Source: Companilactobacillus kimchiensis (GTDB lineage: Bacteria; Bacillota; Bacilli; Lactobacillales; Lactobacillaceae). Taken from it: a stretch of DNA of 64,000 nucleotides. How positions within the stretch are numbered: the stretch's first letter is position 1; each line of letters opens with the position of its first letter. Under the pieces are notes generated by a model. That model was not told where the DNA came from, ran no database searches, and saw nothing but the letters and a program-made list of their open reading frames with translations. Shown piece by piece: positions 43,449 to 53,369 of the stretch. Location of the stretch: contig NZ_JQCF01000010.1 of assembly GCF_001438805.1 (NCBI RefSeq), forward strand, positions 21,024 to 85,023, in the 5' to 3' direction. Position numbers and translations under genes: made by a program.

Positions 43449-46148
43449 ATGAAACCATTATACGTGAGAGTTACTAATGATCAGATTATGTACTCAGATA
43501 GTGAAAATACTATAGATGAAAACCGTTTTGAATTAGATAATAATTCCGAATTAAAGGTCAATTTACAATCATTCAAGGATAGTTTAAATGATTCAATTGA
43601 TGTAATCGTCATTACTAATTCAACGGAATATCTTTTAAAGGAGAATATTCTTTCTTATAATAACCAACCGACCGACTTTGGAAGTGAACTAGAAAACATT
43701 TTCCATATTCCGGTTATTAATATAGAAGCAATCGAAAATTCTAATCTTTTATCAGCCACTGAAAAAGAATTATCTTATTCAACTTGGCATTTAGATTACT
43801 TTGGCGTCGATCATGGTAAACGCCAATATGGTCAAGAATCAATGCAAACAATTGGCAATGGTTTCTTCGGTTTACGTGGAACTTATTTAGAAGCTCATGC
43901 CAATAACGACAATTATCCAGCTACTTATGTTGCGGGTGTTTTTAATCAACTTGCTACCCCTATCAACGGTCGTAACGTTATCAATGAGGATTTAGTCAAT
44001 TTACCTAACGCCCAATTTATTACTTTCAAAATCGACGATGGTGATTATTTCAAAATTGATGAAAAATACATAATGGAATCACTACGTTCCCTCAACTTAA
44101 AAACTGGTGTTCTAACTATTACCATGTTGATTAAATTAGCCGATGGCAAAGAGTTAAAAATTGTTGAGAAAAAAGTGGCTGGCCTTAAAAACTTCCACAA
44201 TTACTACTTACAATATTCAATTCAACCTTTAAATTTCGACGGAAAAATCACAATTCTGACACAAATTGATGCCACTGTTATTAATTCTAATGTTGAAAGA
44301 TATCGTAATTTAGCTAATAAGCATTTATCAACTGATAAAATAGAAAATAAAGCAACTACCTCTATTCTTCTGGCGCATACGACCCAATCTGATATTAAAT
44401 TAGCTATCCGTGCTGACCTAAGTTACCCTGAAATAAACAACGCTAACTATGTTATCGACAATCAGCCTGAAATTGCAGGCCAAATTGTTACTTTTAATGC
44501 CAAGACTAACAGTATTTATACATTTGAAAAAAATGTTGCCATTTTTACTTCATTGGAAACAAAGAGCACAATTGAAAATGTAGTCACCGACCATGAGTTC
44601 TTACCAAACTTTCAATCCGCAGTTGATCATTCAACTAAGAATTGGCAAAAAATTTGGAACAAAGAAGACGTCGTTATAACGGGTGATTTAACTGCTCAAA
44701 AGTTACTCCGCTTGAATAGTTATAGCATGACCAGCGCTGCACAAGTTAATGCCAACAAAGAACTCGATGCCTCAGTTGGATCACGTGGTTTGACTGGCGA
44801 AGGTTATCGTGGACATATTTTTTGGGATGAACTATTCGATATGAATTTCTATGTATTACATTCACCCGAATTAGTTAAATATTTACTTATGTATCGTTAT
44901 AATCGTTTAGGTGCAGCGATGGATTATGCATCAGATGATGATTATAACGGCGCCATGTATCCTTGGCAAAGTGGCATGTACGGTGATGAGCAGTCACAAG
45001 AGGTTCATTTGAACCCCATTACTAATAAATGGGATCCTGATAATTCTAGAAAACAGCGTCATGTTTCCCTAGCTGTCGCCTATAACGTCTGGAATTACTA
45101 CAATCTAAGTAACGATGAAGATTTCATGCGTGATTATGGTCTCGAAATGTTATTGAACATAGCTGAATTTTGGATCGATAAAGCAAAAATCGATAAGGTT
45201 ACTGGCAAATACACCATTTCTAACGTTATGGGACCTGACGAATTCCACGAGAGTTATCCCGGTCATGAAAATGAAGGCCTCAAAAACAATGCCTATACTA
45301 ATATCATGGTTAGTTGGCTCTTCCAAAAAATCAGTGACTTATTGAATTCAGAATCAAGCGATGTCATTGATGATAATTTACAACGAACTAATTTTTCCGA
45401 TGAAGATCTTCAAAAACTAGATGATGTTAGACATAATTTGAAACTCGAATTTGAAGGTAATATTCTAGGTCAGTTTGAAGGCTACTTTGCTCTAAAAGAA
45501 TTGGACTTTGATAAATATCGTCAACAATATGGCAATATTTCTAGAATGGATCGAATTCTAAAGGCACACAACGACTCACCCGATAATTATCAAGTCGCCA
45601 AACAGGCTGACACTTTGATGGCCCTCTTTAATATTCGAGAAAGTTCATTCTTAGATATTATGAAAGAACTTGGTTACCCTATTAGCAATCCCGAAAAGTT
45701 CATCAGCGATAACATCAAATATTACATTGCAAGAACCACTCACGGATCAACTCTTTCTAGAGTCGTTTATTCAATGCTGATGCTAAAAATCGGTGAAACT
45801 AAACTTGCTTGGAAATTATTCTATGAAGCCTTAACTAGTGATTACTATGATATTCAGGGTGGAACTACCGCTGAAGGAATTCACTTAGGAGTCATGGGTG
45901 CAACACTTAATGTTGTCACTTCATTCTTTGCCGGTGTTGATTATCGTGGTCAAGAATTGGAAATCAGCCCAATGGTGCCTGAGCAATGGGAAGAAATTGA
46001 TTTTAATATGTCCTTTAAAGGAATCAACTTTAATTTCCAAATCACTAGTAACAATGTCAGCCTCAAGGCTGATCAAGATACAGAAGTAGTTTTTAAAGGT
46101 AAAAAATTGCCACTAACCGCTGATCAACAGATTGAATTATCATATTAA
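43449..46148 (+). CDS. Glycoside hydrolase family 65 disaccharide phosphorylase with an N-terminal extension
   Basis: This is an 899-residue GH65 enzyme from the ATG at 43449, eight bases after GGAGG; the longer frame has no such site. The catalytic acid lies in GPDEFHE and the phosphate-binding motif is HGSTLS. Before the usual GH65 start (WHLDYFGVDHGKRQYGQ, near residue 110) there are about 110 residues that I do not recognise. Members split maltose, trehalose, trehalose-6-phosphate, kojibiose or nigerose with phosphate. A PTS carrier next to it makes trehalose-6-phosphate phosphorylase the most likely, but no beta-phosphoglucomutase gene is nearby. Confidence 0.75.
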   Translation: MKPLYVRVTNDQIMYSDSENTIDENRFELDNNSELKVNLQSFKDSLNDSIDVIVITNSTEYLLKENILSYNNQPTDFGSELENIFHIPVINIEAIENSNLLSATEKELSYSTWHLDYFGVDHGKRQYGQESMQTIGNGFFGLRGTYLEAHANNDNYPATYVAGVFNQLATPINGRNVINEDLVNLPNAQFITFKIDDGDYFKIDEKYIMESLRSLNLKTGVLTITMLIKLADGKELKIVEKKVAGLKNFHNYYLQYSIQPLNFDGKITILTQIDATVINSNVERYRNLANKHLSTDKIENKATTSILLAHTTQSDIKLAIRADLSYPEINNANYVIDNQPEIAGQIVTFNAKTNSIYTFEKNVAIFTSLETKSTIENVVTDHEFLPNFQSAVDHSTKNWQKIWNKEDVVITGDLTAQKLLRLNSYSMTSAAQVNANKELDASVGSRGLTGEGYRGHIFWDELFDMNFYVLHSPELVKYLLMYRYNRLGAAMDYASDDDYNGAMYPWQSGMYGDEQSQEVHLNPITNKWDPDNSRKQRHVSLAVAYNVWNYYNLSNDEDFMRDYGLEMLLNIAEFWIDKAKIDKVTGKYTISNVMGPDEFHESYPGHENEGLKNNAYTNIMVSWLFQKISDLLNSESSDVIDDNLQRTNFSDEDLQKLDDVRHNLKLEFEGNILGQFEGYFALKELDFDKYRQQYGNISRMDRILKAHNDSPDNYQVAKQADTLMALFNIRESSFLDIMKELGYPISNPEKFISDNIKYYIARTTHGSTLSRVVYSMLMLKIGETKLAWKLFYEALTSDYYDIQGGTTAEGIHLGVMGATLNVVTSFFAGVDYRGQELEISPMVPEQWEEIDFNMSFKGINFNFQITSNNVSLKADQDTEVVFKGKKLPLTADQQIELSY

Positions 46149-46157
46149 TATTTAAAA

Positions 46158-46188
46158 CCTCGAACAAATATGTTCGAGGCTTTTTTTT
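46158..46188 (+). terminator. Terminator of the GH65 gene
   Basis: CCTCGAACA (46158-46166) pairs with TGTTCGAGG (46171-46179), followed by a T run of eight. Confidence 0.85.
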
Positions 46189-46288
46189 ATTTATAAAAAA
46201 TAACTTAACTTTTATACACATTCACCAGTACGAATAATTTTAAACATGCTAAAATAGTCATAATCTTTGAGAAAGGGATTTTAGACAT

Positions 46289-47650
46289 ATGATAGATCTG
46301 ACACATGGAAGACCTATGAAAGTCATATTTCTGTATACAATTCCTTTATTATTAGGTAACTTTTTCCAACAGTTTTATAGTTTTATCGATACATTAATCG
46401 TTGGGAAAACAATCAGTGTTGATGCTTTGGCAAGTGTCGGTGCAACGGGGGGACTAACTGGGTTAGTAATTGGATTTGCCCAAGGTATGACCAGTGGTTT
46501 AACTATTTTGACTGCTAGGAAATATGGGGCTAACGACGAGAAAGGCGTTCGACAAAGTTTTGTATCGGGAATTATAATTTCTATTTGTATCGCTGTTGTC
46601 TTCACTATTCTTGCGCTTCTAATTGCCTATCCTTTACTTGTAGCAATGCAAACGCCGAAAGTTTTAATTCATGATTCATTTATCTTTTTGGAAATAATCT
46701 TTGCAGGAATATTTTCTTTTGTCGGTTTCGACTTTTTAGGAAATACGATGCGGGCTTTGGGGGATTCACGTGTTCCACTATTCTTCTTGATCGTAAGTAC
46801 AGTTCTCAACATCCTTTTGGAACTTGTCTTTATCCTTTACTTACACATGGGAGTAGCTGGTGCCGGATTAGCCACGGTTGTCGCACAAACTATTACTTTT
46901 ATTATTTTATATTTTTACATTCGAAAACACATTCCGTACTTAATTTTGACTCGGAGTGACTTTAAGATTGATAAAAAAGAAATTAAGGAACTCTTGAGTA
47001 TCAGTTTACCCATGGGGTTCCAATCTTCAATCATTGCTATCGGCTCAATAATTCTTCAAGTTATGTTAAATACACTTGGAGCTAACGCTGTTGCTGCTTA
47101 TACAGTTGCTGGAAGAGTTGAACAGATTGCTACTTTACCTGCCTTTAGCTTTGGACTAGCTTTGGTTAACTATACTGCCCAAAACTTAGGCGCTAAGAAA
47201 TTCGAAAGAATATTACAAGGTGTCAAAGACGGTGTTATTATTTCCGTTTCTGCCAGTTTAGTAATCGGTGCTTTCTTGATCATGTTTGGTCGTAGTATTT
47301 CGCACTTATTTATGAATGGTGCTCAAGATACTGTGTTAAATCTGGTCCAAATTTATTACTACTTCAATGGTTCATCCTATTTTATTCTCTCAATTTTATT
47401 TATTGTCAGATACACTTTGCAAGGCCTGGGCAATCAAAAAGCTCCCACTATTGCTGGTGTGGCAGAATTATTAATGCGGATCTTTGCCGGAATTGTTTTG
47501 ATTCACTTCTTCGGTTTCTACGGAGCTGCCATGGCCAACCCACTTGCTTGGATCGGTTCAGTCCTAGTTCTTGTAAGTACTTGGAATATGGAAATTAAAA
47601 GACTTAGAGAAAAAAAGAGTTTGCTAGAAACCAAGGAGAGTGAGATATAA
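46289..47650 (+). CDS. MATE family efflux transporter
   Basis: This is a 453-residue membrane protein with 12 helices, of the multidrug and toxic compound extrusion family. It begins DLTHGRPMKVIFLYTIPLLL and has GFAQGMTSGLTILTARKYGA between helices 2 and 3. It should export drugs in exchange for Na+ or H+. It has its own ribosome site (AAAGGG), follows the GH65 terminator and ends with a terminator, so it is a single-gene unit. Confidence 0.85.
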   Translation: MIDLTHGRPMKVIFLYTIPLLLGNFFQQFYSFIDTLIVGKTISVDALASVGATGGLTGLVIGFAQGMTSGLTILTARKYGANDEKGVRQSFVSGIIISICIAVVFTILALLIAYPLLVAMQTPKVLIHDSFIFLEIIFAGIFSFVGFDFLGNTMRALGDSRVPLFFLIVSTVLNILLELVFILYLHMGVAGAGLATVVAQTITFIILYFYIRKHIPYLILTRSDFKIDKKEIKELLSISLPMGFQSSIIAIGSIILQVMLNTLGANAVAAYTVAGRVEQIATLPAFSFGLALVNYTAQNLGAKKFERILQGVKDGVIISVSASLVIGAFLIMFGRSISHLFMNGAQDTVLNLVQIYYYFNGSSYFILSILFIVRYTLQGLGNQKAPTIAGVAELLMRIFAGIVLIHFFGFYGAAMANPLAWIGSVLVLVSTWNMEIKRLREKKSLLETKESEI

Positions 47651-47676
47651 TATTCTTAATTTTCAAATATAAAAAT

Positions 47677-47723
47677 AAACAAGCTGTAGTAATCCGAAAA
47701 ACGATTACTACAGCTTGTTTATT
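47677..47723. terminator. Bidirectional terminator between the MATE and esterase genes
   Basis: Eighteen-base arms (47677-47694 and 47703-47720) pair perfectly around an 8-base loop between converging genes. Confidence 0.9.
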
Positions 47724-47746
47724 TTGGAACTATGCTATTCTTAGCA

Positions 47747-48787
47747 TTAATTTAATGCATCAGCACATTCAGTTAAAGCATCTTCAACAGCCGGGATTCG
47801 ACCAACATAATTAAGGAATGCATGTCCCAATCCACCATAGCGAATATATTTAGCTGTACATCCCGCCATACCAACCTTTTGAATAAAGGCTTCATCTTGT
47901 AGTCTAAAGGGATCAAACTCCCCCGTCATAACAACGACATTTTTAAAAATCAATGGATCTGCGTAAAGTGGTGATAAAATTGGTGCACTCAGATCAACGT
48001 TCTTATGATTCGTATAAAAATCAGTCATTATCGTATCAAGTTGTTTAAATTGCGTATAGTTATTATGCAAAGCACGTCTTTGTTTGTCATTAATGGGAAT
48101 CAAACGATCATTCCAAAGTGATCCGTTATGATTCGAACCATGTACTACGGTTGGATAGAATAAAATATTTTTATAAATATCACAAATCCCTGTCAAATGG
48201 CATAACTCACTGACCCCCAAGGCTATTGAGGCACCAGCAGAATCGCCGGATAGGGAAACCGTTTGATAATGATTGCTTGCTTCCATCGTGACTGCTAAAC
48301 TATCTTCTATTCCTGATGGATATGGTTTTTCTGGTGCAATTCCGTAATCAACGCTATAAATCACTCCATTAAACTTTGTAGCTAAAAGATTTAGAAATGG
48401 TAAGGTGTCCTCTGGTGTCCCACCATAATAGGCTCCACCGTGTAGATAAACTAAAGCTTTATTGGAAGTTATTTGATCTTTACGATAAATCTTAAGATAA
48501 CGAACGTGACGATCCAATTCATCCGTATATTCATTATCAATTTGGATATTGGGGTACTTGGTCTCAGGAATATCATCGTGGTTGTTCCCGTCACGTAATT
48601 GGGTTAAATCATTGGGTAAACTGGGTTCGTCAGACAAGTTTTTTAAATGATCATAAATAATCGGTTCATATGAATGTGTATCTACTCGATCTTTGACAAT
48701 CATTTGAACGTTTTTTAAATGTGGTATATCTACTGAATCAATTTGGCCTAAACGACTTAGTTCAACATTATAATCATTTCTAATCAT
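47747..48787 (-). CDS. Alpha/beta hydrolase esterase, hormone-sensitive-lipase type
   Basis: This is a 346-residue cytoplasmic hydrolase with the oxyanion motif HGGAYYG and nucleophile motif GDSAGA, both typical of the HSL (alpha/beta hydrolase fold-3) family. The likely Asp and His are in GEFDPFR and GLGHAFL. I use the ATG at 48787, after GGATGGTGA. It should act on short-chain esters; the substrate is unknown. It is transcribed alone. Confidence 0.8.
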   Translation of the reverse strand: MIRNDYNVELSRLGQIDSVDIPHLKNVQMIVKDRVDTHSYEPIIYDHLKNLSDEPSLPNDLTQLRDGNNHDDIPETKYPNIQIDNEYTDELDRHVRYLKIYRKDQITSNKALVYLHGGAYYGGTPEDTLPFLNLLATKFNGVIYSVDYGIAPEKPYPSGIEDSLAVTMEASNHYQTVSLSGDSAGASIALGVSELCHLTGICDIYKNILFYPTVVHGSNHNGSLWNDRLIPINDKQRRALHNNYTQFKQLDTIMTDFYTNHKNVDLSAPILSPLYADPLIFKNVVVMTGEFDPFRLQDEAFIQKVGMAGCTAKYIRYGGLGHAFLNYVGRIPAVEDALTECADALN

Positions 48788-48983
48788 AACTATCACCATC
48801 CTTTTTTATATTCAACCGCCAATAGCTCTCATTTCTATCACAATAATTATACATCCTGTTTAAACAAATATAGAATTAAATTATAATAATTCTTTTTATC
48901 TATCTTGACATCAAAAATCACAACATTTAATGATTGACCAGACAATTTGTATCAATATAATTAACCTAACGAGGTGGTTCACT

Positions 48984-49964
48984 TTGAAATTAGACAATAA
49001 ATATTCTGCACGTCAACAAAATTTAAAATCCATTCTTTACTTATTGGACGAATATGATGAACTATCTGCTAAACAATTAGCTGCTTTGACTGGGTTAAGT
49101 ATCGTTAGTATCAATAAATTACTTGATGTTATCAGTTCAAATAGTGAAATTATTGCTACTGATTTTTTAAACACTCGCGGCCGCCGTGCCAAAATCTATA
49201 AGCTTAATTATGACGTCTTACAATTAGGAATCATTCAGTTAGTCGAAACTGACAATAAAATCAAAGCTACTTACTTTTTGACCAACCTTGCTGGGAAAAT
49301 CATCTATAAAGAATTCAATGATCAAGAAATTACTTCGGTCACACAATTAATTGATTTTATAAAGCAAGCCATTGCCGAACATGGCAGTCCACAGAAAATC
49401 ATTATCGGTGTTCCTGGGGCTGAATTGGATGGTTATTTGCAAATCAGTGATATCAAATCACTACAAGGCATCAATTTATCATTGGCCATCAAAAAGGCTG
49501 TCAATATTGAAACCATCATTGTTAATGATGCTAATGCTGGCACTTTTGGAGCTGCAATCGAATTAAACGAAAGTGAAAATATTGCAGTAGGAATTTACTT
49601 TCCCAATAATTTTGGCCCCGGTGTCGGTATTGTGATCAATAACCGTTTGATTAATGGTGCTGACGGTTTAGCTGGTGAGATCGAATACAGTACAGTCGAC
49701 ACTAACGACAATGTTTGCCAGCAAATCATGCAACACATTCAAAATATCATTAGTTTCTTAGATCCCAATTTGCTTATCGTTTACGCGGCGAAACTTTCAC
49801 TAACTGACTTACAAATAGAGCAAATCAAACAACACGTTCAAAATAATTTGCCATTACATAACAAATATCAATTGGATTTCAATCGTGATTTTGAAAAAGA
49901 CTATCTAATTGGTCTAACTACTATTGGTCGTAAAAATATTTTGGAGCACTTAATCGCCAATTGA
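48984..49964 (+). CDS. ROK family transcriptional regulator lacking the zinc motif
   Basis: This is a 326-residue protein with an N-terminal winged helix (LLDEYDELSAKQLAALTGLS) and a ROK sugar-kinase-like domain (VNDANAGTFGAAIEL, GPGVGIVINN). I start it at a TTG at 48984, after GAGGTGG. The usual CxCGxxGC zinc site after GEI is missing: it reads GEIEYSTVDTNDNVCQQ, and the protein is short for the class. It is followed on the same strand by two Cof phosphatases and may sense a sugar. Confidence 0.75.
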   Translation: MKLDNKYSARQQNLKSILYLLDEYDELSAKQLAALTGLSIVSINKLLDVISSNSEIIATDFLNTRGRRAKIYKLNYDVLQLGIIQLVETDNKIKATYFLTNLAGKIIYKEFNDQEITSVTQLIDFIKQAIAEHGSPQKIIIGVPGAELDGYLQISDIKSLQGINLSLAIKKAVNIETIIVNDANAGTFGAAIELNESENIAVGIYFPNNFGPGVGIVINNRLINGADGLAGEIEYSTVDTNDNVCQQIMQHIQNIISFLDPNLLIVYAAKLSLTDLQIEQIKQHVQNNLPLHNKYQLDFNRDFEKDYLIGLTTIGRKNILEHLIAN

Positions 49965-50029
49965 AAACGTTTTACCAATTTGGTACAATATCCGTATCTT
50001 AATTAACCACGTTTAAAAAGGAGCATTCT

Positions 50030-50836
50030 ATGATCAAATTAATTGCAATCGATATCGACGACACCCTCTTAAATTCCCATGGCAAAATTACTGCTGCCAC
50101 GAAAAAGGCCCTTCAAAAGGCCTTACAGCAAGGTATAAAAATCGTTCTTTGCTCTGGTCGACCTTTGGCCGGCGTCAGTCCTTACCTCAAGGAACTTGGT
50201 ATTGAGGGTGATGAACAATATGTTATTACCTATAACGGTGGTTTAGTCGAAACTGTTTCCGGTCAAGTTTTGTCCCGTCAAACACTTAATAATGCCGCTT
50301 ATCGTCAAATCGTTAAATACGTTACTGATCATCAAATGCAATATTATGTCCTTGATGATCAAAGTAATGTTTACACTTCTAACCACGATATTAATCGAAT
50401 TGCTGTCGTTCAAGCTTGGGAAAACAGTGCCGGTATTTTGGTCAGGAACCCTGATGAATTAGCAACTGATTTTGAAATTACCAAGGCCGCTATCGTTGGT
50501 GAAAAGGCTGACCTTGATCAGTATGAACAACCCGTTAAAAATGAATTCTCTGACAAATTTTATGTCGTCCGTGCGGCTGATAATTTCTTAGAAATCATGC
50601 ACCAGGGTGTTAATAAAGGGATTGGCTTGGAAAAGCTAACTGAAATCTTATCCATTAACTCAGATGAAGTCATGGCAATTGGGGATGAACAAAATGATAT
50701 TCCTATGTTTAAGTTTGCTGGTACCGCTGTTGCTATGGGTAATGGTTCTAAACTAGCTAAAGAACACGTTGATCATATTACCGATACTAACGATAATGAT
50801 GGAATTGCTAAAATCCTTGATAAATTAGTCTTCTAA
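50030..50836 (+). CDS. Cof-type HAD-IIB family phosphatase (first of two)
   Basis: This is a 268-residue HAD phosphatase. Motif I is DIDDT with nucleophile Asp8 and Asp10, motif II CSGRP, the cap type IIB, motif III K-x18-GDEQND. It starts at an ATG at 50030 after AAGGAG. Such enzymes remove phosphate from sugar phosphates, FMN or other metabolites. It lies about 65 bases after the ROK regulator. Confidence 0.85.
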   Translation: MIKLIAIDIDDTLLNSHGKITAATKKALQKALQQGIKIVLCSGRPLAGVSPYLKELGIEGDEQYVITYNGGLVETVSGQVLSRQTLNNAAYRQIVKYVTDHQMQYYVLDDQSNVYTSNHDINRIAVVQAWENSAGILVRNPDELATDFEITKAAIVGEKADLDQYEQPVKNEFSDKFYVVRAADNFLEIMHQGVNKGIGLEKLTEILSINSDEVMAIGDEQNDIPMFKFAGTAVAMGNGSKLAKEHVDHITDTNDNDGIAKILDKLVF

Positions 50837-50952
50837 CGGTTATTCAGCAATTAATAATTAAGCTCAAAAACAATTGCTTGAAAATAAGTTTGTAGGATAA
50901 AATTAGGCTCTAAGTAGTGCAGGATCAATTTGAAATTGGAGAGGGATTTACA

Positions 50953-51747
50953 ATGACAATTAAATTAGTTGCAACTGACATGGATGGTACTTTTTTAACC
51001 GATGATAAACATTTTGATAAGGAACGTTTTGGTCGAGTTTATGACTATATGATCCAAAATAAAATTCAATTCGTATCTGCCAGTGGCAATCAGTACCGAC
51101 AATTACGAAACTTCTTTAAGGATTTCCCTCAAACACTTTTTGTTGCTGAAAACGGTGCTTTAGTCGGTAGTCATGATAAAATTTTTCGGACAGATGTTTT
51201 TGATGATGAATTAACTCAAAAAACAATCAAAATTCTTAACAGTCTACCTGATATTCAAACTGTTTTCAGCGGTCAAAAATCAGCTTACGTACTCGATACT
51301 GCTACACCTGAGTTTTTTAAAATGAGTAATTTTTATTTCCCAGAAATCAAAAGCGTCACTGATTTAGCAACTATCAATGACAAAGTTTTGAAATTCTCAC
51401 TTAGTTGTCCACCAACTGAAACTGAAGCCTATATGGATAAATTGGCTAATTTAATTGGGCCAGAGGTTTCTATTGTCACTTCTGGCCATGGTGATATCGA
51501 CGTTATTCGTGCCGATGTTAATAAGGCTACCGGTTTAAAGTACCTATCCGAATTACTCAACATCAAACCTGAAGAAATGTGTGCTTTTGGTGATGGTGGT
51601 AATGATCTTGAAATGCTCCGTTACGTTGGTCATGGTGTGGCTATGAAAAATGCTTCCGAAATTGTACATCAGACTGCTAAATACGAAACAGTCGACAATA
51701 ATCAACAAGGTGTAATTCAACATTTAGAGGAAATGTTTGAGCTTTAA
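50953..51747 (+). CDS. Cof-type HAD-IIB family phosphatase (second of two)
   Basis: This is a 264-residue HAD phosphatase with motif I TDMDGTFL (Asp9 nucleophile, Asp11), SASGNQYRQ and GDGGNDLEML. I use the ATG at 50953 after GGAGAGGG. It is a divergent relative of the gene before it rather than a recent copy, since the caps differ. The substrate is unknown. Confidence 0.85.
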   Translation: MTIKLVATDMDGTFLTDDKHFDKERFGRVYDYMIQNKIQFVSASGNQYRQLRNFFKDFPQTLFVAENGALVGSHDKIFRTDVFDDELTQKTIKILNSLPDIQTVFSGQKSAYVLDTATPEFFKMSNFYFPEIKSVTDLATINDKVLKFSLSCPPTETEAYMDKLANLIGPEVSIVTSGHGDIDVIRADVNKATGLKYLSELLNIKPEEMCAFGDGGNDLEMLRYVGHGVAMKNASEIVHQTAKYETVDNNQQGVIQHLEEMFEL

Positions 51748-51765
51748 AATTCATTTTTTGACGAT

Positions 51766-51803
51766 AAAAGGCGTACGGTCATTGACCATACGCCTTTTTT
51801 TAT
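51766..51803. terminator. Bidirectional terminator between the HAD and acetyltransferase genes
   Basis: AAAAGGCGTA-C-GGTC pairs with GACC-A-TACGCCTTTT around a 3-base loop with one mismatch, followed by T residues. Confidence 0.85.
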
Positions 51804-51805
51804 GT

Positions 51806-52414
51806 CTAATTTTCAAAATATTTTTGTTTTTCTAATTCCCAATATTTTTTGTCACTATCATTTATCTTTCGAAGAACCCGACAAGGATTTCCTACAGCAA
51901 TCACATTATCAGGAATATCTTTAACCACGATGGATCCGGAACCGATTATCACGTTGCTACCGATAGTTACACCTGGATTTATAACAACATTGCCGCCAAC
52001 CCAAACATCATTACCAATCGTAATTGGTTTACCATATTCAAAGGCCTCATTTCTAATAACTGCATCAATCGGATGTCCGGCCGTATAAAGTCCAACTCGT
52101 GGTCCAAAGAAAACATTGTTGCCAATTTTTACTTCCGCAATATCAAGAATAATCGTTTCATAGTTAGCATAGAAATTATCACCAACTACGGTATGAATAC
52201 CATAGTCAGTATAAAATGGTGGTTCCAGATAAACGCCTGTTCCACTCTGCTTAAAAAGTTTTTGAATAATACTTTTTCGCTCATCAGTTTGATCTTCTGT
52301 AGTGTGATTGTATTCTCGAACTAACTTCTTAGCTCGATGGAAATCTACTCGTAATTCAGGATCATGGGCAATATATAAATCGCCAGCCAACATTTTTTCT
52401 TTTTCTGAACGCAT
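51806..52414 (-). CDS. Sugar O-acetyltransferase, LacA/Maa type
   Basis: This is a 202-residue left-handed beta-helix acetyltransferase. It starts MRSEKEKMLAGDLYIAHDPE, the N-terminal domain of maltose/galactoside acetyltransferases. The catalytic His is H114 in YTAGHPID, and hexapeptide repeats (IGNDVWVGGNVVINPGVTIG) follow. It acetylates a sugar with acetyl-CoA, perhaps to detoxify or export non-metabolised sugars. It is transcribed alone. Confidence 0.88.
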   Translation of the reverse strand: MRSEKEKMLAGDLYIAHDPELRVDFHRAKKLVREYNHTTEDQTDERKSIIQKLFKQSGTGVYLEPPFYTDYGIHTVVGDNFYANYETIILDIAEVKIGNNVFFGPRVGLYTAGHPIDAVIRNEAFEYGKPITIGNDVWVGGNVVINPGVTIGSNVIIGSGSIVVKDIPDNVIAVGNPCRVLRKINDSDKKYWELEKQKYFEN

Positions 52415-52569
52415 ACTAATACCTCATATTTTCTAAAATTAACTAGTTACAGGATAACAATTTTTCAATGTAAATGGATACAATTTTAAAATTTAAAAGT
52501 TCTAAATTATGTCACAAAATTTCTAGTAATTAAAATGTCGAACAAATAATGATTCTATGACCAAAATAC

Positions 52570-52624
52570 TTGGTTTTCTTGCCTACTCCTATGTATAATA
52601 GTTAAAAAGCTGTAAGCGCACTCA
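52570..52624 (+). promoter_or_regulatory. glpF promoter with a cre-like site
   Basis: A -35 TTGGTT (52570-52575) and -10 TATAAT (52594-52599) are 18 bases apart. Twelve bases further is TGTAAGCGCACTCA (52611-52624), which matches the cre consensus at 12 of 14 positions and would block transcription when bound by CcpA. Confidence 0.5.
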
Positions 52625-52647
52625 TTTAACATAAGGAGATTTAATAT

Positions 52648-53367
52648 ATGCAAGATAGTTTAATATTGCAACTGCTCGGTGAATTCATCGGGACATTAGT
52701 TTTAGTTCTATTAGGGGACGGCGTCGTTGCTGCCGTTAGTTTAAAAAAATCTAAAGCTGAGGGTACTGGCTGGGTTGCCATTGCTCTTGGTTGGGGACTA
52801 GCTGTTACTTTAGGAATTTACTGTTCAGCATTCTTGAGTCCCGCTCATTTGAACCCTGCTGTAACCGTAGGTATGGCTATTGCCGGAGTTTTCCCCTGGT
52901 CATCAGTTATCCCTTACATCATTGCTCAAATATTAGGAGCAATCGTTGGGGCAGTAATTGTCTGGATCAACTATTATCCACATTGGCAAGAAACTAAAGA
53001 TTCCCAAGCTATTTTGGGAGTTTTCGCCACTGGACCAGCAATCAGAAATTATTTCTTTAACTTTATCAGTGAATTTATCGGCACTTTCGTCTTAGTTTTC
53101 GCCTTATTAGCCTTTACTCGAGGCAAATTTACTGAAGGTTTAAATCCAATGGTTGTTGGATTATTGATCACTGCGATTGGCTTCTCACTTGGTGGAACAA
53201 CTGGTTATGCCATTAACCCTGCCAGAGATTTAGGACCTAGAATTGCTCATCAAATTTTACCAATTGCCAACAAAGGTGATTCTGATTGGTCATACAGTTG
53301 GGTTCCTATTTTAGGACCTTTGGCTGGTGGCGCAGTTGGTGCCTTGTTATACTTATTAATTCCATAA
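52648..53367 (+). CDS. glpF: Glycerol uptake facilitator (aquaglyceroporin)
   Basis: This is a 239-residue major intrinsic protein with six helices and two NPA half-helices: HLNPAVTVG (NPA at 69-71) and AINPARDLGPR (NPA at 190-192). Asp194 after the second NPA-Arg marks glycerol facilitators over water channels. It starts at an ATG after AAGGAG. It converges with dhaKLM, whose kinase would use dihydroxyacetone made from glycerol or taken up by this channel. Confidence 0.88.
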   Translation: MQDSLILQLLGEFIGTLVLVLLGDGVVAAVSLKKSKAEGTGWVAIALGWGLAVTLGIYCSAFLSPAHLNPAVTVGMAIAGVFPWSSVIPYIIAQILGAIVGAVIVWINYYPHWQETKDSQAILGVFATGPAIRNYFFNFISEFIGTFVLVFALLAFTRGKFTEGLNPMVVGLLITAIGFSLGGTTGYAINPARDLGPRIAHQILPIANKGDSDWSYSWVPILGPLAGGAVGALLYLLIP

Positions 53368-53369
53368 TT

